In this document: positions 8,819 to 17,053 of the stretch, piece by piece
How positions within the stretch are numbered: position 1 is the first letter of the stretch
Layout of the letters: every line of letters starts with the position of its first letter
Assembly (NCBI GenBank): GCA_016935665.1
Contig: JAFGQN010000229.1
Location: forward strand, 1-49,764
Source of the DNA: Deltaproteobacteria bacterium
Lineage (GTDB): Bacteria; Myxococcota_A; Polyangia; JAAYKL01
Direction of reading: 5' to 3'
Length of the DNA: 49,764 bases
Made by a program: the position numbers and the translations under genes
The notes under the pieces: model-generated
The model's input: the letters and a program-made list of their open reading frames with translations, nothing else
What the model was told of the DNA's origin: nothing
The model's database searches: none

Positions 8819-8848
8819 GCACATTTGCGACAGGTGTCGCGAATGTGC
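8819..8848. promoter_or_regulatory. Long dyad, probable operator or hairpin
   Basis: Fourteen bases (8819-8832) pair with 8835-8848 across a two-base GG centre with one T-G mismatch; the core is TGCGACA-GG-TGTCGCG. The centre is too short for an RNA loop at full pairing, so a dimeric repressor site is more natural than a terminator. It lies between two divergent genes, about 100 bases from the FAN1 start and 147 from ATG 8995, so it could control either. No regulator for it is identified. Confidence 0.5.
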
Positions 8849-8994
8849 GCACCTTTTGCTGGTGGGAGATTGGTTGGGTTTTAAAAAGATATGCAATTTT
8901 AGAGGTTTGCCGGCTTCAATGCTCCTGGCCTTTGGATTGCTATTGTTTTGTGCAAAACCCGCGTGAAACCGGAGCATTGAAAGGAAGTGCACGA

Positions 8995-9657
8995 ATGAAC
9001 ACTGTGTTGGAACTCAACCGTTTTTATCAGCAATTATTAGCCCATGGGAGGCTGACATCACTTGCCATTTGCCTGTTGATGGCCGTGACGTGTATGGGCT
9101 GCTTCGGTCTGAGCGGCGGCGTTGGGTTTCGCGAGTCCCTGGGAGATACCCCTCGTGTGGTTCGCTCCGGTGTTTATGGTAATGTGGGTCGGTGGGCGTC
9201 TATAGCGGCTACTAAGAATGATCAGAGTATTGAGATGAAACTCGGCTTTGATTCCAGAGCCGAATACATGGAGGACAACAACATACGGGACGACGGTGTG
9301 ACCATGGAGGTGGGGTTGAGCTACAATCTGTTTTTTTCGCGGGGAGATGTTTTTCATGTGATCCAGCCCACCGTGGCTGTTTATGGTCAGCCAGTGCATA
9401 CATATCGCCTCGCCAACATCTTCGAACCGACCGCCGGGGCAAAATTGGGAGTGGGCATTGAATTTGGCGATTTCACATGGCCAGGATTGCACACGTCTCT
9501 GTGCGGGGGCGTGTATTCAGAAGGGCAGGGGTATTTGTGTGTCCGCCACAGTACCAGGGATGAGGGATGGTTTGGCGTGGATGTGAACGTGGCGCTGCCC
9601 CCGGCGGTGATGCTGAAGCACTTCGGGGACATCGAGATTCCGCTGTATATGGGGTGA
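8995..9657 (+). CDS. Envelope lipoprotein, probably truncated by frameshift
   Basis: 220 aa opening with a basic stretch, a hydrophobic segment and Cys33/Cys36 (AVTCMGC), consistent with a lipoprotein or uncleaved signal. The rest is rich in Gly, aromatic residues and alternating strands like a small outer-membrane barrel; no named family recognised. AAGGAAG at 8981-8987 fixes ATG 8995. The reading frame ends at 9657 in a short imperfect duplication (TATGGGGTGA followed by TATGGGAGAG). The continuation from 9660 reads sensibly in another frame, so the intact ancestor was probably longer. Confidence 0.6.
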   Translation: MNTVLELNRFYQQLLAHGRLTSLAICLLMAVTCMGCFGLSGGVGFRESLGDTPRVVRSGVYGNVGRWASIAATKNDQSIEMKLGFDSRAEYMEDNNIRDDGVTMEVGLSYNLFFSRGDVFHVIQPTVAVYGQPVHTYRLANIFEPTAGAKLGVGIEFGDFTWPGLHTSLCGGVYSEGQGYLCVRHSTRDEGWFGVDVNVALPPAVMLKHFGDIEIPLYMG

Positions 9658-9659
9658 TA

Positions 9660-9912
9660 TGGGAGAGTTGCCGCTTGCGCCGAAATTCAGCTGGCAAACG
9701 TCAGCCTTTCACGTGGATGACGCCCGCGTCTCCAACCGCAACCACCACATGCCTATCTTCTATGGTGTCACCGGCAATGGCGTGTATAATGGGCCCGGTG
9801 ACGCTTCCTCGCGCCATTGAGATCCATCGAACGCAGCAATACCGTTACCCGCGGCGTGGATGTCGGTATCAACGGGATGTGGCTCCATAAATTCGACGCT
9901 CTTTTAGGAGGT
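9660..9912 (+). pseudogene. Frameshifted 3-prime part of the lipoprotein gene
   Basis: ORF 9660-9821 (53 codons, MGELPLAPKFSW...) continues the barrel-like composition of the preceding gene in a shifted frame. Around 9817 the plausible frame changes again, giving RSNTVTRGVDVGINGMWLHKF up to about 9900, where it runs into the antisense lgt 3-prime end. Two frame changes plus the lost terminus point to decay. The alternative, a separate 53-aa gene, is possible but lacks its own ribosome site. Confidence 0.45.
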
Positions 9913-10815
9913 TGCACGTTTTTTGGATGTGAGGAAAATTATCGCGGCCGCTACACAACTGAGCATGCCAATCCACTGGGATGTGGTCAGGTTGAATATT
10001 ACGCCACGGCCGCTGTCGCCGCGTATGAACTCAATAAGAGTTCTTGTGAATCCATAGTACATCACAAAAAACAGGAACAGATGGCCCTTTGTTGAAAATC
10101 GGTTTTTCAGCAGCAGGAGCAGCCCAAAGAGGATGAATCCATTGAGTGATGAAACGAGCTGTGCGGGATACACCGGCAGTGATGTGGTGGCGTCACTTTG
10201 TACAAGCCCATCGTGGACATGGTGCCAGAACGCCGGGGCGCCTTTTTGCAGGGCGGCATGATGGGCAAATGCAACATCATTGGCGAATCGGCTTTCCCAG
10301 TTGGGAAACTGAATACCCAGGGTTTTAAGCCATGTGGGTGCAGTGTCAAAAATGGGGCGTCCATAGTCGCAACCGTATAAAAAGCATCCGATGCGTGTGA
10401 TGCCAAGACCCAGAGCAAGAGACGGTGTGGCGGCATCGGCAAAGTCCGCCAGAGAAAGTGGGTGTTTTCGGGTGTAAACCCATGCCCCCAGAAATCCCCC
10501 CATAAAACCGCCGTAGGCCACCAGTCCTGTGTGTCCGGGAATGAGAAGTTTGAGTGGGTGGTCGAAGTTCAAATGAGACCATTCGGTTATCACCGCCAGC
10601 AATCTCGCCCCCACAAGGGCGCACGCGGCACTGACCAGAATCAGGCGCTTCAGTTCAGTCGCTGGCAGTGACTGTTTGCCGAAGTACATGGTCATAAACC
10701 ATCCCGCCACAATAGAAATACCCAGCATCACCCCATACGCGTGAATGGGTAGATTGATTCCAGGAATGGTGAAGAGTACTGGATGCATACGAACTGGCTT
10801 ACATTTTTTTTTCAT
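9904..10815 (-). CDS. lgt: Prolipoprotein diacylglyceryl transferase
   Basis: Inner-membrane enzyme that moves diacylglycerol from phosphatidylglycerol to the lipobox Cys of prolipoproteins, first step of lipoprotein maturation. 303 aa with about seven membrane helices. Family signatures: LPIHAYGVMLG near the start, GLVAYGGFMGGF in the middle (Tyr where E. coli has the essential His, as in many Lgt), the conserved Arg in LGITRIGCFLYGCDYGRP, YPAQL, and RTLIEFIRGD near the end. No clear Shine-Dalgarno precedes ATG 10815; ATG 10788 (MHPVLFTIPG) is an equally good start. It serves the many lipoproteins in the window. It follows the cytochrome operon on the same strand after 25 bases. Confidence 0.93.
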   Translation of the reverse strand: MKKKCKPVRMHPVLFTIPGINLPIHAYGVMLGISIVAGWFMTMYFGKQSLPATELKRLILVSAACALVGARLLAVITEWSHLNFDHPLKLLIPGHTGLVAYGGFMGGFLGAWVYTRKHPLSLADFADAATPSLALGLGITRIGCFLYGCDYGRPIFDTAPTWLKTLGIQFPNWESRFANDVAFAHHAALQKGAPAFWHHVHDGLVQSDATTSLPVYPAQLVSSLNGFILFGLLLLLKNRFSTKGHLFLFFVMYYGFTRTLIEFIRGDSGRGVIFNLTTSQWIGMLSCVAAAIIFLTSKKRATS

Positions 10816-10840
10816 TTATGGCTAGATGCAGATGCATATT

Positions 10841-12568
10841 TCAGTGGGGTGTTTGGCGGTTGTCATCGGTGTCTTCGGCGGCCAGTCTGGCGGCGGTGGC
10901 GCGTTCAGCGGCAGTGATTTGCAAACTGGGCAGCAGTGTGACTTTTTGAGTGGCCGTCGCGAGTCGGATGGCAGTAAGGCGTTTATCCATTTTTTTGTAC
11001 ATGCGAGAAAATCGCGCCGTTTGCTTTCCGGCAACGCCATTCAGATTGGCCGCCCAGCGATAGCCAATGGGTTGGTACCACAGCTCGGCGGTGACGCGGA
11101 AGGGGCCTTCGGCATTGCCAATAGGAACCATGTAATTAATTTTGTCGCCACCGTCGGCAAAACTGATGTCCTCTCTGGCAGCGCCTTTCACTGCGATGTC
11201 GCCGTTGGCGGTTTCTTTGTCAAAGCCGGAAGGCGTGATGCGGTTGTCTTTGAGATAAGTGGTGGCATTGAGAAGGCCGGTGGTCACGCGGTTCGAGTTG
11301 TCTGCCAGAATCGCTTCGTAGATTTGCACCTGTTCCTCATTGTTAATCGAATCATAGTGAGGCTCGAATTTGCGGGCGTCTCGGTCATTGTTGTTGCCGC
11401 GAATTTTACCGTCGTAGAGCCTGCCGGATTCAAAAATGGTGCCCCCATCGTCCTGCACCGTGAAATGAATCCAAACGCGTCTGGAGGGATAGGCTGTGGG
11501 CAGTTTATGACCGGCCAGGTTTTCCACGGTCACCATCGCCGAGAGCTGCCCGTCGCCCGTTTGCGCCGGTCCCACCGAAACGGCGATGGTGGCCGCATTC
11601 TTCTGCAACTGTTCGATGGTGGCGATTCGCGCGTTTTGCAATTCCGCAGTGTTGGCCTGTAAAAACAAATCGTTGCAAAACGTACTGAGCATGGACAGCA
11701 AAAAGAAATTGCCCCCTTTAAAAATGTGCTTTTGAACATTCTCTCTGGGCGCTCCCAACACACTGGAAATGGCCATGGCGCCGTCGGCTGCGGTCATGTG
11801 GCATTCCTGGCAGCTCGATGCGTCGGCATAATCGCTATGCCGCCATTCCAAAAACGGCACCTGTTCTGCCAGCTGTTCCATATCGCTGCTGTTTTCGCCC
11901 AGCGCATGGGTGTAGAGTGTGTGGCAGGTGGCGCAAAACTCCGCCTGCTGAATGTGATTGCCCTTTTGGGGAGTGTATCCGGTGGATGAGTTCATGATAT
12001 GCGCCACGCCCGGTTCAATATCAAAGGGACCAAAGACGCGCTTTGCGCCCGGAGGTTGCGTCACATCCACATGAAATCCCCCGGAAAAACTCAGAGACGT
12101 CCCCAGACGCTTGTCGGTAATCTGGTGGCACACTGTGCACGATACGCCATCTTTTGCGAATGGCGCTACCGGATTCGCAAGGCGTCCGAACGCATTGGGT
12201 AAATGGGCAAACACCTGACCGGATGTGCCATTCTGTTGTTGGATTATCCGGGCCATGGGCATATGACAGGTGGCGCATTTATCCTCAATGGCAGCCGAGG
12301 CATCGGGGTGATCAACGGTTTCCCGCTGAACAGACGCGCGCCAGTAGGGATCGTTGGAGGCATTGGCCATGACCGACGCGCGCCAGTGAACGCCGATGGA
12401 TGCATCGCCATTCCGATCCGCCAGTCCGTTGTGGCACGCCTGACAATCGGTGGAAGCGGAAAACAGGCGGGAAGGGGGAACCTCCTGCTGGGCGAAGCTG
12501 CAATGGACACCTGCGGCTGTGATAAAAACCAGAGTTATTGTGCGCAATGATACAGTCGTCGCACTCAT
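10841..12568 (-). CDS. Pentaheme c-type cytochrome
   Basis: 575-aa exported multiheme cytochrome. A signal peptide covers about residues 1-26. CxxCH heme sites lie at 42-46, 98-102, 144-148, 212-216 and 253-257; the second is followed by MPM and extra His residues could be distal ligands. The C-terminal half (about 345-575) has no heme motif; it starts with LAGHKLPTAYPSRRVWIHF, a motif I know from the cytochrome-c-554-like/DmsE-type multiheme family, and looks beta-rich. ATG 12568 overlaps the TGA of the upstream cytochrome-barrel gene (ATGA), so both are made together. An extended start at 12616 would lie inside that gene. Likely a periplasmic or surface electron carrier; partner and substrate unknown. 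Confidence 0.85.
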   Translation of the reverse strand: MSATTVSLRTITLVFITAAGVHCSFAQQEVPPSRLFSASTDCQACHNGLADRNGDASIGVHWRASVMANASNDPYWRASVQRETVDHPDASAAIEDKCATCHMPMARIIQQQNGTSGQVFAHLPNAFGRLANPVAPFAKDGVSCTVCHQITDKRLGTSLSFSGGFHVDVTQPPGAKRVFGPFDIEPGVAHIMNSSTGYTPQKGNHIQQAEFCATCHTLYTHALGENSSDMEQLAEQVPFLEWRHSDYADASSCQECHMTAADGAMAISSVLGAPRENVQKHIFKGGNFFLLSMLSTFCNDLFLQANTAELQNARIATIEQLQKNAATIAVSVGPAQTGDGQLSAMVTVENLAGHKLPTAYPSRRVWIHFTVQDDGGTIFESGRLYDGKIRGNNNDRDARKFEPHYDSINNEEQVQIYEAILADNSNRVTTGLLNATTYLKDNRITPSGFDKETANGDIAVKGAAREDISFADGGDKINYMVPIGNAEGPFRVTAELWYQPIGYRWAANLNGVAGKQTARFSRMYKKMDKRLTAIRLATATQKVTLLPSLQITAAERATAARLAAEDTDDNRQTPH

Positions 12569-13740
12569 AACGCCCCCCGCCATCCATCTGTGAAACCGCC
12601 ATCGAACCAGTCCCACAGGAGATATGCCATGTATTGAATATTATCCCTGTCGAAGTCCGTCACCGGAATTCGGGCGCCCAGACAGAATCGGATGTGTTGG
12701 CGCTGATTCAAAGTGACCTGCAGTTCCGGAAGCACCTGCCACTCAATTTTCGTGTCGTCCTCCATCTCTTTGGCGCCCAGAACTTCAATCATGGGAGACC
12801 ATGTTCGGCCGTATCCGCCTTTGGCAAAACTATGACCAAACACACCGCGCCAGAACAGCTCGTGGGCGCCCTTATTCGGTTTGGTGGAAAGTTCCGCTCC
12901 GGCCTGAAACTGCAAAAAGCCCAGGGCGGGAATGAGTTGCCCCAGAGTTAAAAAGGGTTCTATTCGGAAAAATCCTTTGCCGATTCGGTCAGCTTCATCA
13001 CCGGAAGGCAAAATGACTTCGGTGGACAGACTCATAATGGTGAGCGACTTGAGACTGTGGAATACATTGAATTTGTAGCCCAGCGCAATATCCCCGACGC
13101 CTTCGCCAAAGCGGGTTTGTGTGGTCCCATCGGCCTTCTGACGCTCCAGTTCTTTTACCACCACTGGTATGGCCACTTCAACCTGGTGCCGTGCGCCGAT
13201 GCGTTTTTCAAAAACAAACTTTCCCTCAAACATCCAGGGTGAACCACCGTTCATCGAATACGTGAACATGTATTCATCTTCCGGGTACGCTTTGCCGGTG
13301 ACCAATGCTTTGGGCAGATTGAGGATGCCGTCGGGCCATTTGTCTTCTGCGCAAAACCGTTTAATGTGTGCTACGGCCGCCTTCAATTGGGCGTCGGTCA
13401 GCGCCTCGCCGAACGCGGGCATCATTTGATGGAAACCGCGCACAGGGCCGCCCAGACGGGCAATCTGAAACCAGTCCGCCGCGCCTTCGCGAGAGGTGAA
13501 GTTGCAGTCTGAAAAATCGGGTAGCGGCGTTTCGAAGGCCACCGAGGATTGGGAGTTGCCCCGACCATTGCCGCCATGACACGCGGCGCAGGCGGTCATA
13601 TAGATGTCGCGACCGTTTTTCAGTGCGTTCCACTCGGTTTGTTGGGATGCCGTTCGGGCCAAATCGGGCGCCACCAGACCCAGAGCTGCGGCGACAACAG
13701 CAATTCCTATTACCATTGCGGTTTTGTTTCGATTGCGCAT
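12565..13740 (-). CDS. Monoheme cytochrome c fused to beta-barrel-like domain
   Basis: 391 aa in two parts. After a signal peptide (about 1-31), residues 32-125 form a class I cytochrome c: CAACH at 51-55 binds heme and Met106/Met107 in HQMMPAF provide the axial ligand. Residues about 155-391 have alternating strands, GDIALGYKFNVF, VILPSGDEADR, and repeated aromatic turns, like outer-membrane transport-type barrels or their phenol-degradation MetA-like relatives. A heme domain joined to a barrel suggests an electron conduit at the outer membrane. The gene is first in the pair with the pentaheme cytochrome, overlapping by four bases. The ribosome site before ATG 13740 is weak (AAAGAAAAC). The barrel assignment is inference from composition. 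Confidence 0.75.
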   Translation of the reverse strand: MRNRNKTAMVIGIAVVAAALGLVAPDLARTASQQTEWNALKNGRDIYMTACAACHGGNGRGNSQSSVAFETPLPDFSDCNFTSREGAADWFQIARLGGPVRGFHQMMPAFGEALTDAQLKAAVAHIKRFCAEDKWPDGILNLPKALVTGKAYPEDEYMFTYSMNGGSPWMFEGKFVFEKRIGARHQVEVAIPVVVKELERQKADGTTQTRFGEGVGDIALGYKFNVFHSLKSLTIMSLSTEVILPSGDEADRIGKGFFRIEPFLTLGQLIPALGFLQFQAGAELSTKPNKGAHELFWRGVFGHSFAKGGYGRTWSPMIEVLGAKEMEDDTKIEWQVLPELQVTLNQRQHIRFCLGARIPVTDFDRDNIQYMAYLLWDWFDGGFTDGWRGAL

Positions 13741-13877
13741 TTTGTTTTCTTTCGGTTTTTTTGATACGGGATTATGTTACTTCAACCAAAAAGGTTGTAC
13801 ACTGTACCACCTTACAATTTTAAGAAAAGTGGGCATTTGGGTTATTGAGCCAACCATAGAACACAAGGAGTGAACAA

Positions 13878-14684
13878 ATGTCAGAGGGAACGAAATTGAA
13901 AAAGGGAATAGCAGCTGTCTGGATACTTTTGCTGCTGATGGCGTCGGGATTGGCGTTTGATGCCAGAGGCGAAGACAAGGAAAAGAAGACATCGTCCGTG
14001 GAGGAAGCAAAGCAAAAAGCCAAAGAGGCGATGGAAAAACTGAAAAAGGACGTTGATAAAGCCGACAAGACCGATGTGGATGAGATGAAGAAACTCGCTT
14101 CCGAAAAGATGGCCAGTGGCAAAGAAGCGCTGGGCAAGCAGTTGGAAAAGGCGAAGGGAAAGAGCGAGGAAGTGAAGGACAAGCTGAAAAAGGATAAAGA
14201 AGCTGAGGAAAAAAAAGGAAACGCCGGGGACAACAACGGAAAAGCGAATGGCAGTGACAAGGCCAAAGGGGAAGCAGAGCATCCCGGCAAACACCTGGGC
14301 GAAGCGAAAAAGGCAGAAGCAGACGCCACGGATTCGGATTCCGCCGGCAAGGAAGATGAGGAGAAGGCAAGGGACATCCGTCGTCGGGAGTTGGGCTATC
14401 TGATGCATCGCAGATATTTAGGGACCAATGAGAAGCATCAGCAACTGATGAAACAGATCGGCGAGAAAAAGGGATTGAAGATGTCGGAGCAGCACAAGCA
14501 TTACCGCCGTATCGCCCGTTTGGAACGCCTTAGGGAACTCGCAGTGGATATTGACGATGCCGAAAAAATTAAAACGATTGATGCGTTGCTTCAGCAGGAA
14601 ATTACGCGGCATGAAAACGTCATGGTAGAACTGCATAAACAGGCGAAACAGGATGTGAAGCAAGGGGACAAGGAGGGAAAGTGA
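13878..14684 (+). CDS. Exported charged coiled-coil protein
   Basis: 268 aa. A basic start and 19-residue hydrophobic core (ILLLLMASGLAF) give a signal peptide or anchor; it ends near residue 32. The middle (about 35-170) is almost entirely Lys, Glu, Asp and Ala, predicted as long coiled coil or disordered. The C-terminal 95 residues (from RDIRRRELGY) are helical with many Arg, His and Lys. No enzymatic motif is seen and no family is recognised. AAGGAG at 13863-13868 fixes the start. It is one base from the downstream lipoprotein, so the two form an operon; together they may make a periplasmic structural complex. Confidence 0.7.
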   Translation: MSEGTKLKKGIAAVWILLLLMASGLAFDARGEDKEKKTSSVEEAKQKAKEAMEKLKKDVDKADKTDVDEMKKLASEKMASGKEALGKQLEKAKGKSEEVKDKLKKDKEAEEKKGNAGDNNGKANGSDKAKGEAEHPGKHLGEAKKAEADATDSDSAGKEDEEKARDIRRRELGYLMHRRYLGTNEKHQQLMKQIGEKKGLKMSEQHKHYRRIARLERLRELAVDIDDAEKIKTIDALLQQEITRHENVMVELHKQAKQDVKQGDKEGK

Positions 14685-14685
14685 C

Positions 14686-15192
14686 ATGAAACGCATTGGA
14701 ATTATTTTAACTGTTTTGGTGATGTGTATTGGTGGTTCGGCCTGTAATCTGCTGCAAAAGGAATCTGCTGAGCCCAAAGATGAAAACAAGGATTCGGCTA
14801 AGGCAGAGGTAGCTGTGCCTGCGCCGGAGGAAGCTGTGGGCGAGGGGCTGACGGAAGATGAAGCAAAAGCGCTGCTTAGGGATGAGCGAGTGAAAGCCGG
14901 TACTGAAATTTCAGGCAGCGACTTGGAAAATGAGCTGTTGCGTCTGCAGGAAGAACTGACCGCCGACATTGAAGGTCGGGAACCGGATTTTGAGCGTGTC
15001 GGTGTGCAACAGGAACTGAAACCATTGGTCGCCAAAGAAACGTTTTCTCCGGACAACGCATCTTCGCCCACGGCATATGAACGCGATATGGCGGTCATGA
15101 AATTTATCCGCGAATACGTTGAAAAGAAAAAAGAACAGGAAGTCGATTCTGAAAAAGCCAGCGCTGATGCCGCAACACCAAAGACGGAATAA
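14686..15192 (+). CDS. Lipoprotein, unknown function
   Basis: 168-aa lipoprotein: signal peptide ends in the lipobox GGSAC, with Cys20 lipidated. The mature part begins with an acidic, probably disordered stretch, then a helical region (DEAKALLRDERV, LENELLRLQEELTADIEG), and ends with a helical EYVEKKKEQE tail. No known domain. The Shine-Dalgarno AAGGAGGG at 14670-14677 lies within the end of the preceding gene, one base separates them, and co-translation is likely. Confidence 0.7.
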   Translation: MKRIGIILTVLVMCIGGSACNLLQKESAEPKDENKDSAKAEVAVPAPEEAVGEGLTEDEAKALLRDERVKAGTEISGSDLENELLRLQEELTADIEGREPDFERVGVQQELKPLVAKETFSPDNASSPTAYERDMAVMKFIREYVEKKKEQEVDSEKASADAATPKTE

Positions 15193-15233
15193 TCCCCCCT
15201 TTTTATTGGGATGATTCCAGCGGACTGCCCCGT

Positions 15234-15253
15234 GGACCGTTCCTGTACGGTCC
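15234..15253 (+). terminator. Perfect 7-bp hairpin after lipoprotein operon
   Basis: GGACCGT at 15234-15240 pairs with ACGGTCC at 15247-15253 around a six-base loop, 42 bases after the stop. No T-run follows, so intrinsic termination is only possible. It could instead be an RNA stability element or a regulatory dyad. Confidence 0.4.
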
Positions 15254-15444
15254 GAGCACAAAGTATTTAACAGTTATTTCCAATATATTTCATCTTTTTG
15301 AGTGTTTTTTCACGTTTATTGAAACCGCCATTTTGTTTGTCGAAAAACGGGCTGTTGTCCCTGACAGGTACGGGAATGGGTCTACACTTTGATGGAGGAT
15401 ACTTTTTGTATCGCCAATCGGATTGAAATTAGGGAATAGGATTC

Positions 15445-16746
15445 ATGAAGCATATCAACACAATTGGTGTCGTCTTTGCGTCTGTCTGGATTTTTGCGTG
15501 TGGGGGCGCCCAGGAAAAAGACGCGGGCAGCTATGATTGTCAGGAAGTGTTCAGGGATGTCATTGCAACACCTGAAGAGAAGACGTGCGGTTTTGCCGCG
15601 CTGGAGCAGTTTGAGATGCAGGTGTTCGCCCTTCGAAAAGATTGCAATGCGGAATTTACACCGATTCAGCAGAACCAATTGGGAGACAAGCTGACCAAAG
15701 CGCAAAAGTGCACCGAAATCGATCAGGTGAACGGTCCCAAAAGACGGGCGTGTGAAAATAAGGTGGCGGATGTGGTCTCACAAAAGGATTGTTTGCAGCA
15801 GGCATGTGCGGACGCGCTGACGCAGCTGAAACAGACTATAGAGGAGTGCAGTGACCCGGCGATTGACGGTGCGCACATGACAGAAGCAAAGCAACTGGTG
15901 TCTGTTTTGGAAGAGCGCGTCGAGGAAGGTGATAGACTGAAATCGCTGGTGCAGTTGAAAGAATCCTGTGACAGGTGGCAGGAAAAACTGACAACGAATC
16001 GGGCGATGGCGATTGTGGAGGATATTACGCGGCGAATCTCTCAAACTGCGCCCATCTATCAGCCTCAAACGAGTGGTTCCCAAATGGAAGCCAGTGTGCA
16101 GTCTGCACTGCAGGCGTGTGAGCCACCTTTGCGGGCATCGGTTAAATGGATTGCAGAAGATTTCAGAGAGGAACTGGATAGTAAAGAAATTCGCGGCAGC
16201 AAATCGAGAAGTAAACGAAGACTGAAACGACTGGAAAAACAGTATAAACATCTGGCGCAGGCGGATGCGGATTCGCTGTTTGCAGAGATTTCCGCTCCTT
16301 TGACTGATTTGATGGAGGCGCACAATTTTAAAACATCCATTCGACCTGCCGGCAACGCTGCAACCTCTTTGCAGCCGCCCGCCCCGGCGCCTCAAGCGGT
16401 GGAAACTGCAAAGACATCAGCAACCAACACACCTTCTGCCCAATCAGATGCCGACGATCCGAAGCCAACAGCTGCATCTAATGCGTCCTCAGCGACCGAA
16501 CCTGAGTCGGCGTCCAGCAAGGTGGATGCTGCGTCTATTCAGGCGGGAAATCCATTTGCGAACGCTGCCGGCGAAAGTTCTGGAAAAGCACTTTCACCCA
16601 AATGCAAAAAGCTGCAAAAAAAAGTGGAGCACTATGACGCGAAAGTAGACCAGTACAACAGGAAGAACAACGCGAGTAAAGCGAAGGCCTATGAAAAGAA
16701 ACGAGACAAAGCGCAGCAGAAATTTGATGACGGCGGCTGTTCATAG
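15445..16746 (+). CDS. Large lipoprotein with Cys pairs and Lys-rich C-terminus
   Basis: 433 aa. Signal peptide with lipobox WIFAC, Cys19 lipidated. The mature protein has a helical region (about 25-300) with scattered Cys residues (DCQEVF, EKTCGF, KDCNAEF, QKCTEI, DCLQQAC, EECSDP), suggesting several disulfides in the periplasm. A Ser/Ala/Pro/Thr-rich linker runs about 305-385. The last 48 residues form a Lys-rich coiled coil bounded by two Cys (LSPKCKKL ... DGGCS). No family recognised. AGGG at about 15431 and AGGA at 15438 precede the ATG. It stands about 250 bases downstream of the previous operon. Confidence 0.7.
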   Translation: MKHINTIGVVFASVWIFACGGAQEKDAGSYDCQEVFRDVIATPEEKTCGFAALEQFEMQVFALRKDCNAEFTPIQQNQLGDKLTKAQKCTEIDQVNGPKRRACENKVADVVSQKDCLQQACADALTQLKQTIEECSDPAIDGAHMTEAKQLVSVLEERVEEGDRLKSLVQLKESCDRWQEKLTTNRAMAIVEDITRRISQTAPIYQPQTSGSQMEASVQSALQACEPPLRASVKWIAEDFREELDSKEIRGSKSRSKRRLKRLEKQYKHLAQADADSLFAEISAPLTDLMEAHNFKTSIRPAGNAATSLQPPAPAPQAVETAKTSATNTPSAQSDADDPKPTAASNASSATEPESASSKVDAASIQAGNPFANAAGESSGKALSPKCKKLQKKVEHYDAKVDQYNRKNNASKAKAYEKKRDKAQQKFDDGGCS

Positions 16747-17053
16747 GTTAGTCTTTAAGCCGAAAAGGCAAAGGCAGCATATTGCCTGATTTGGCAGGGA
16801 AGAATGTAGTGAGAATGGAATGACCGGCTCCGAACGCAGAAACGTAGGGCGGTCGGTTATCTGCCGCCAGGCTCTCATTACAGCACAGGATAAACCTGCG
16901 CGCTACGTTGGTGTCTGAAATACTTCTATTTGTGCCTGATTGCAATGGACCAGCTAGAGATCTTACCTATGAGCGGCTGTTAAACGAAATGCGTGGCGGC
17001 ATCGACGCCGACCGCCGATGCGTTCATGCCGGCAATAGACTTGTGGGAGGAGA
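16747..17053. other. Intergenic stretch, no gene seen
   Basis: Convergent spacer between the Cys-rich lipoprotein and the giant VWA gene. A minus-strand frame at 16748-16945 is open for 65 codons but has no ribosome site and no family resemblance, so I do not call it. No hairpin with a T-run was found. Confidence 0.4.

Noticed and set aside
10826-11662. 278-codon plus-strand ORF opposite the pentaheme cytochrome
   Set aside because: Antisense shadow; the minus strand carries five CxxCH motifs.
13783-13797. CAACC-AAAAA-GGTTG inverted repeat before 13878
   Set aside because: Only five base pairs; likely chance in an A/T-rich spacer.
13777-14408. Minus-strand ORFs of 175-197 codons rich in Ser, Phe and Leu
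   Set aside because: They mirror the Lys/Glu-rich coiled coil on the plus strand; the plus gene has a strong AAGGAG and signal peptide.
16748-16945. 65-codon minus-strand ORF
   Set aside because: No Shine-Dalgarno, no family resemblance; may be remnant but not supportable.
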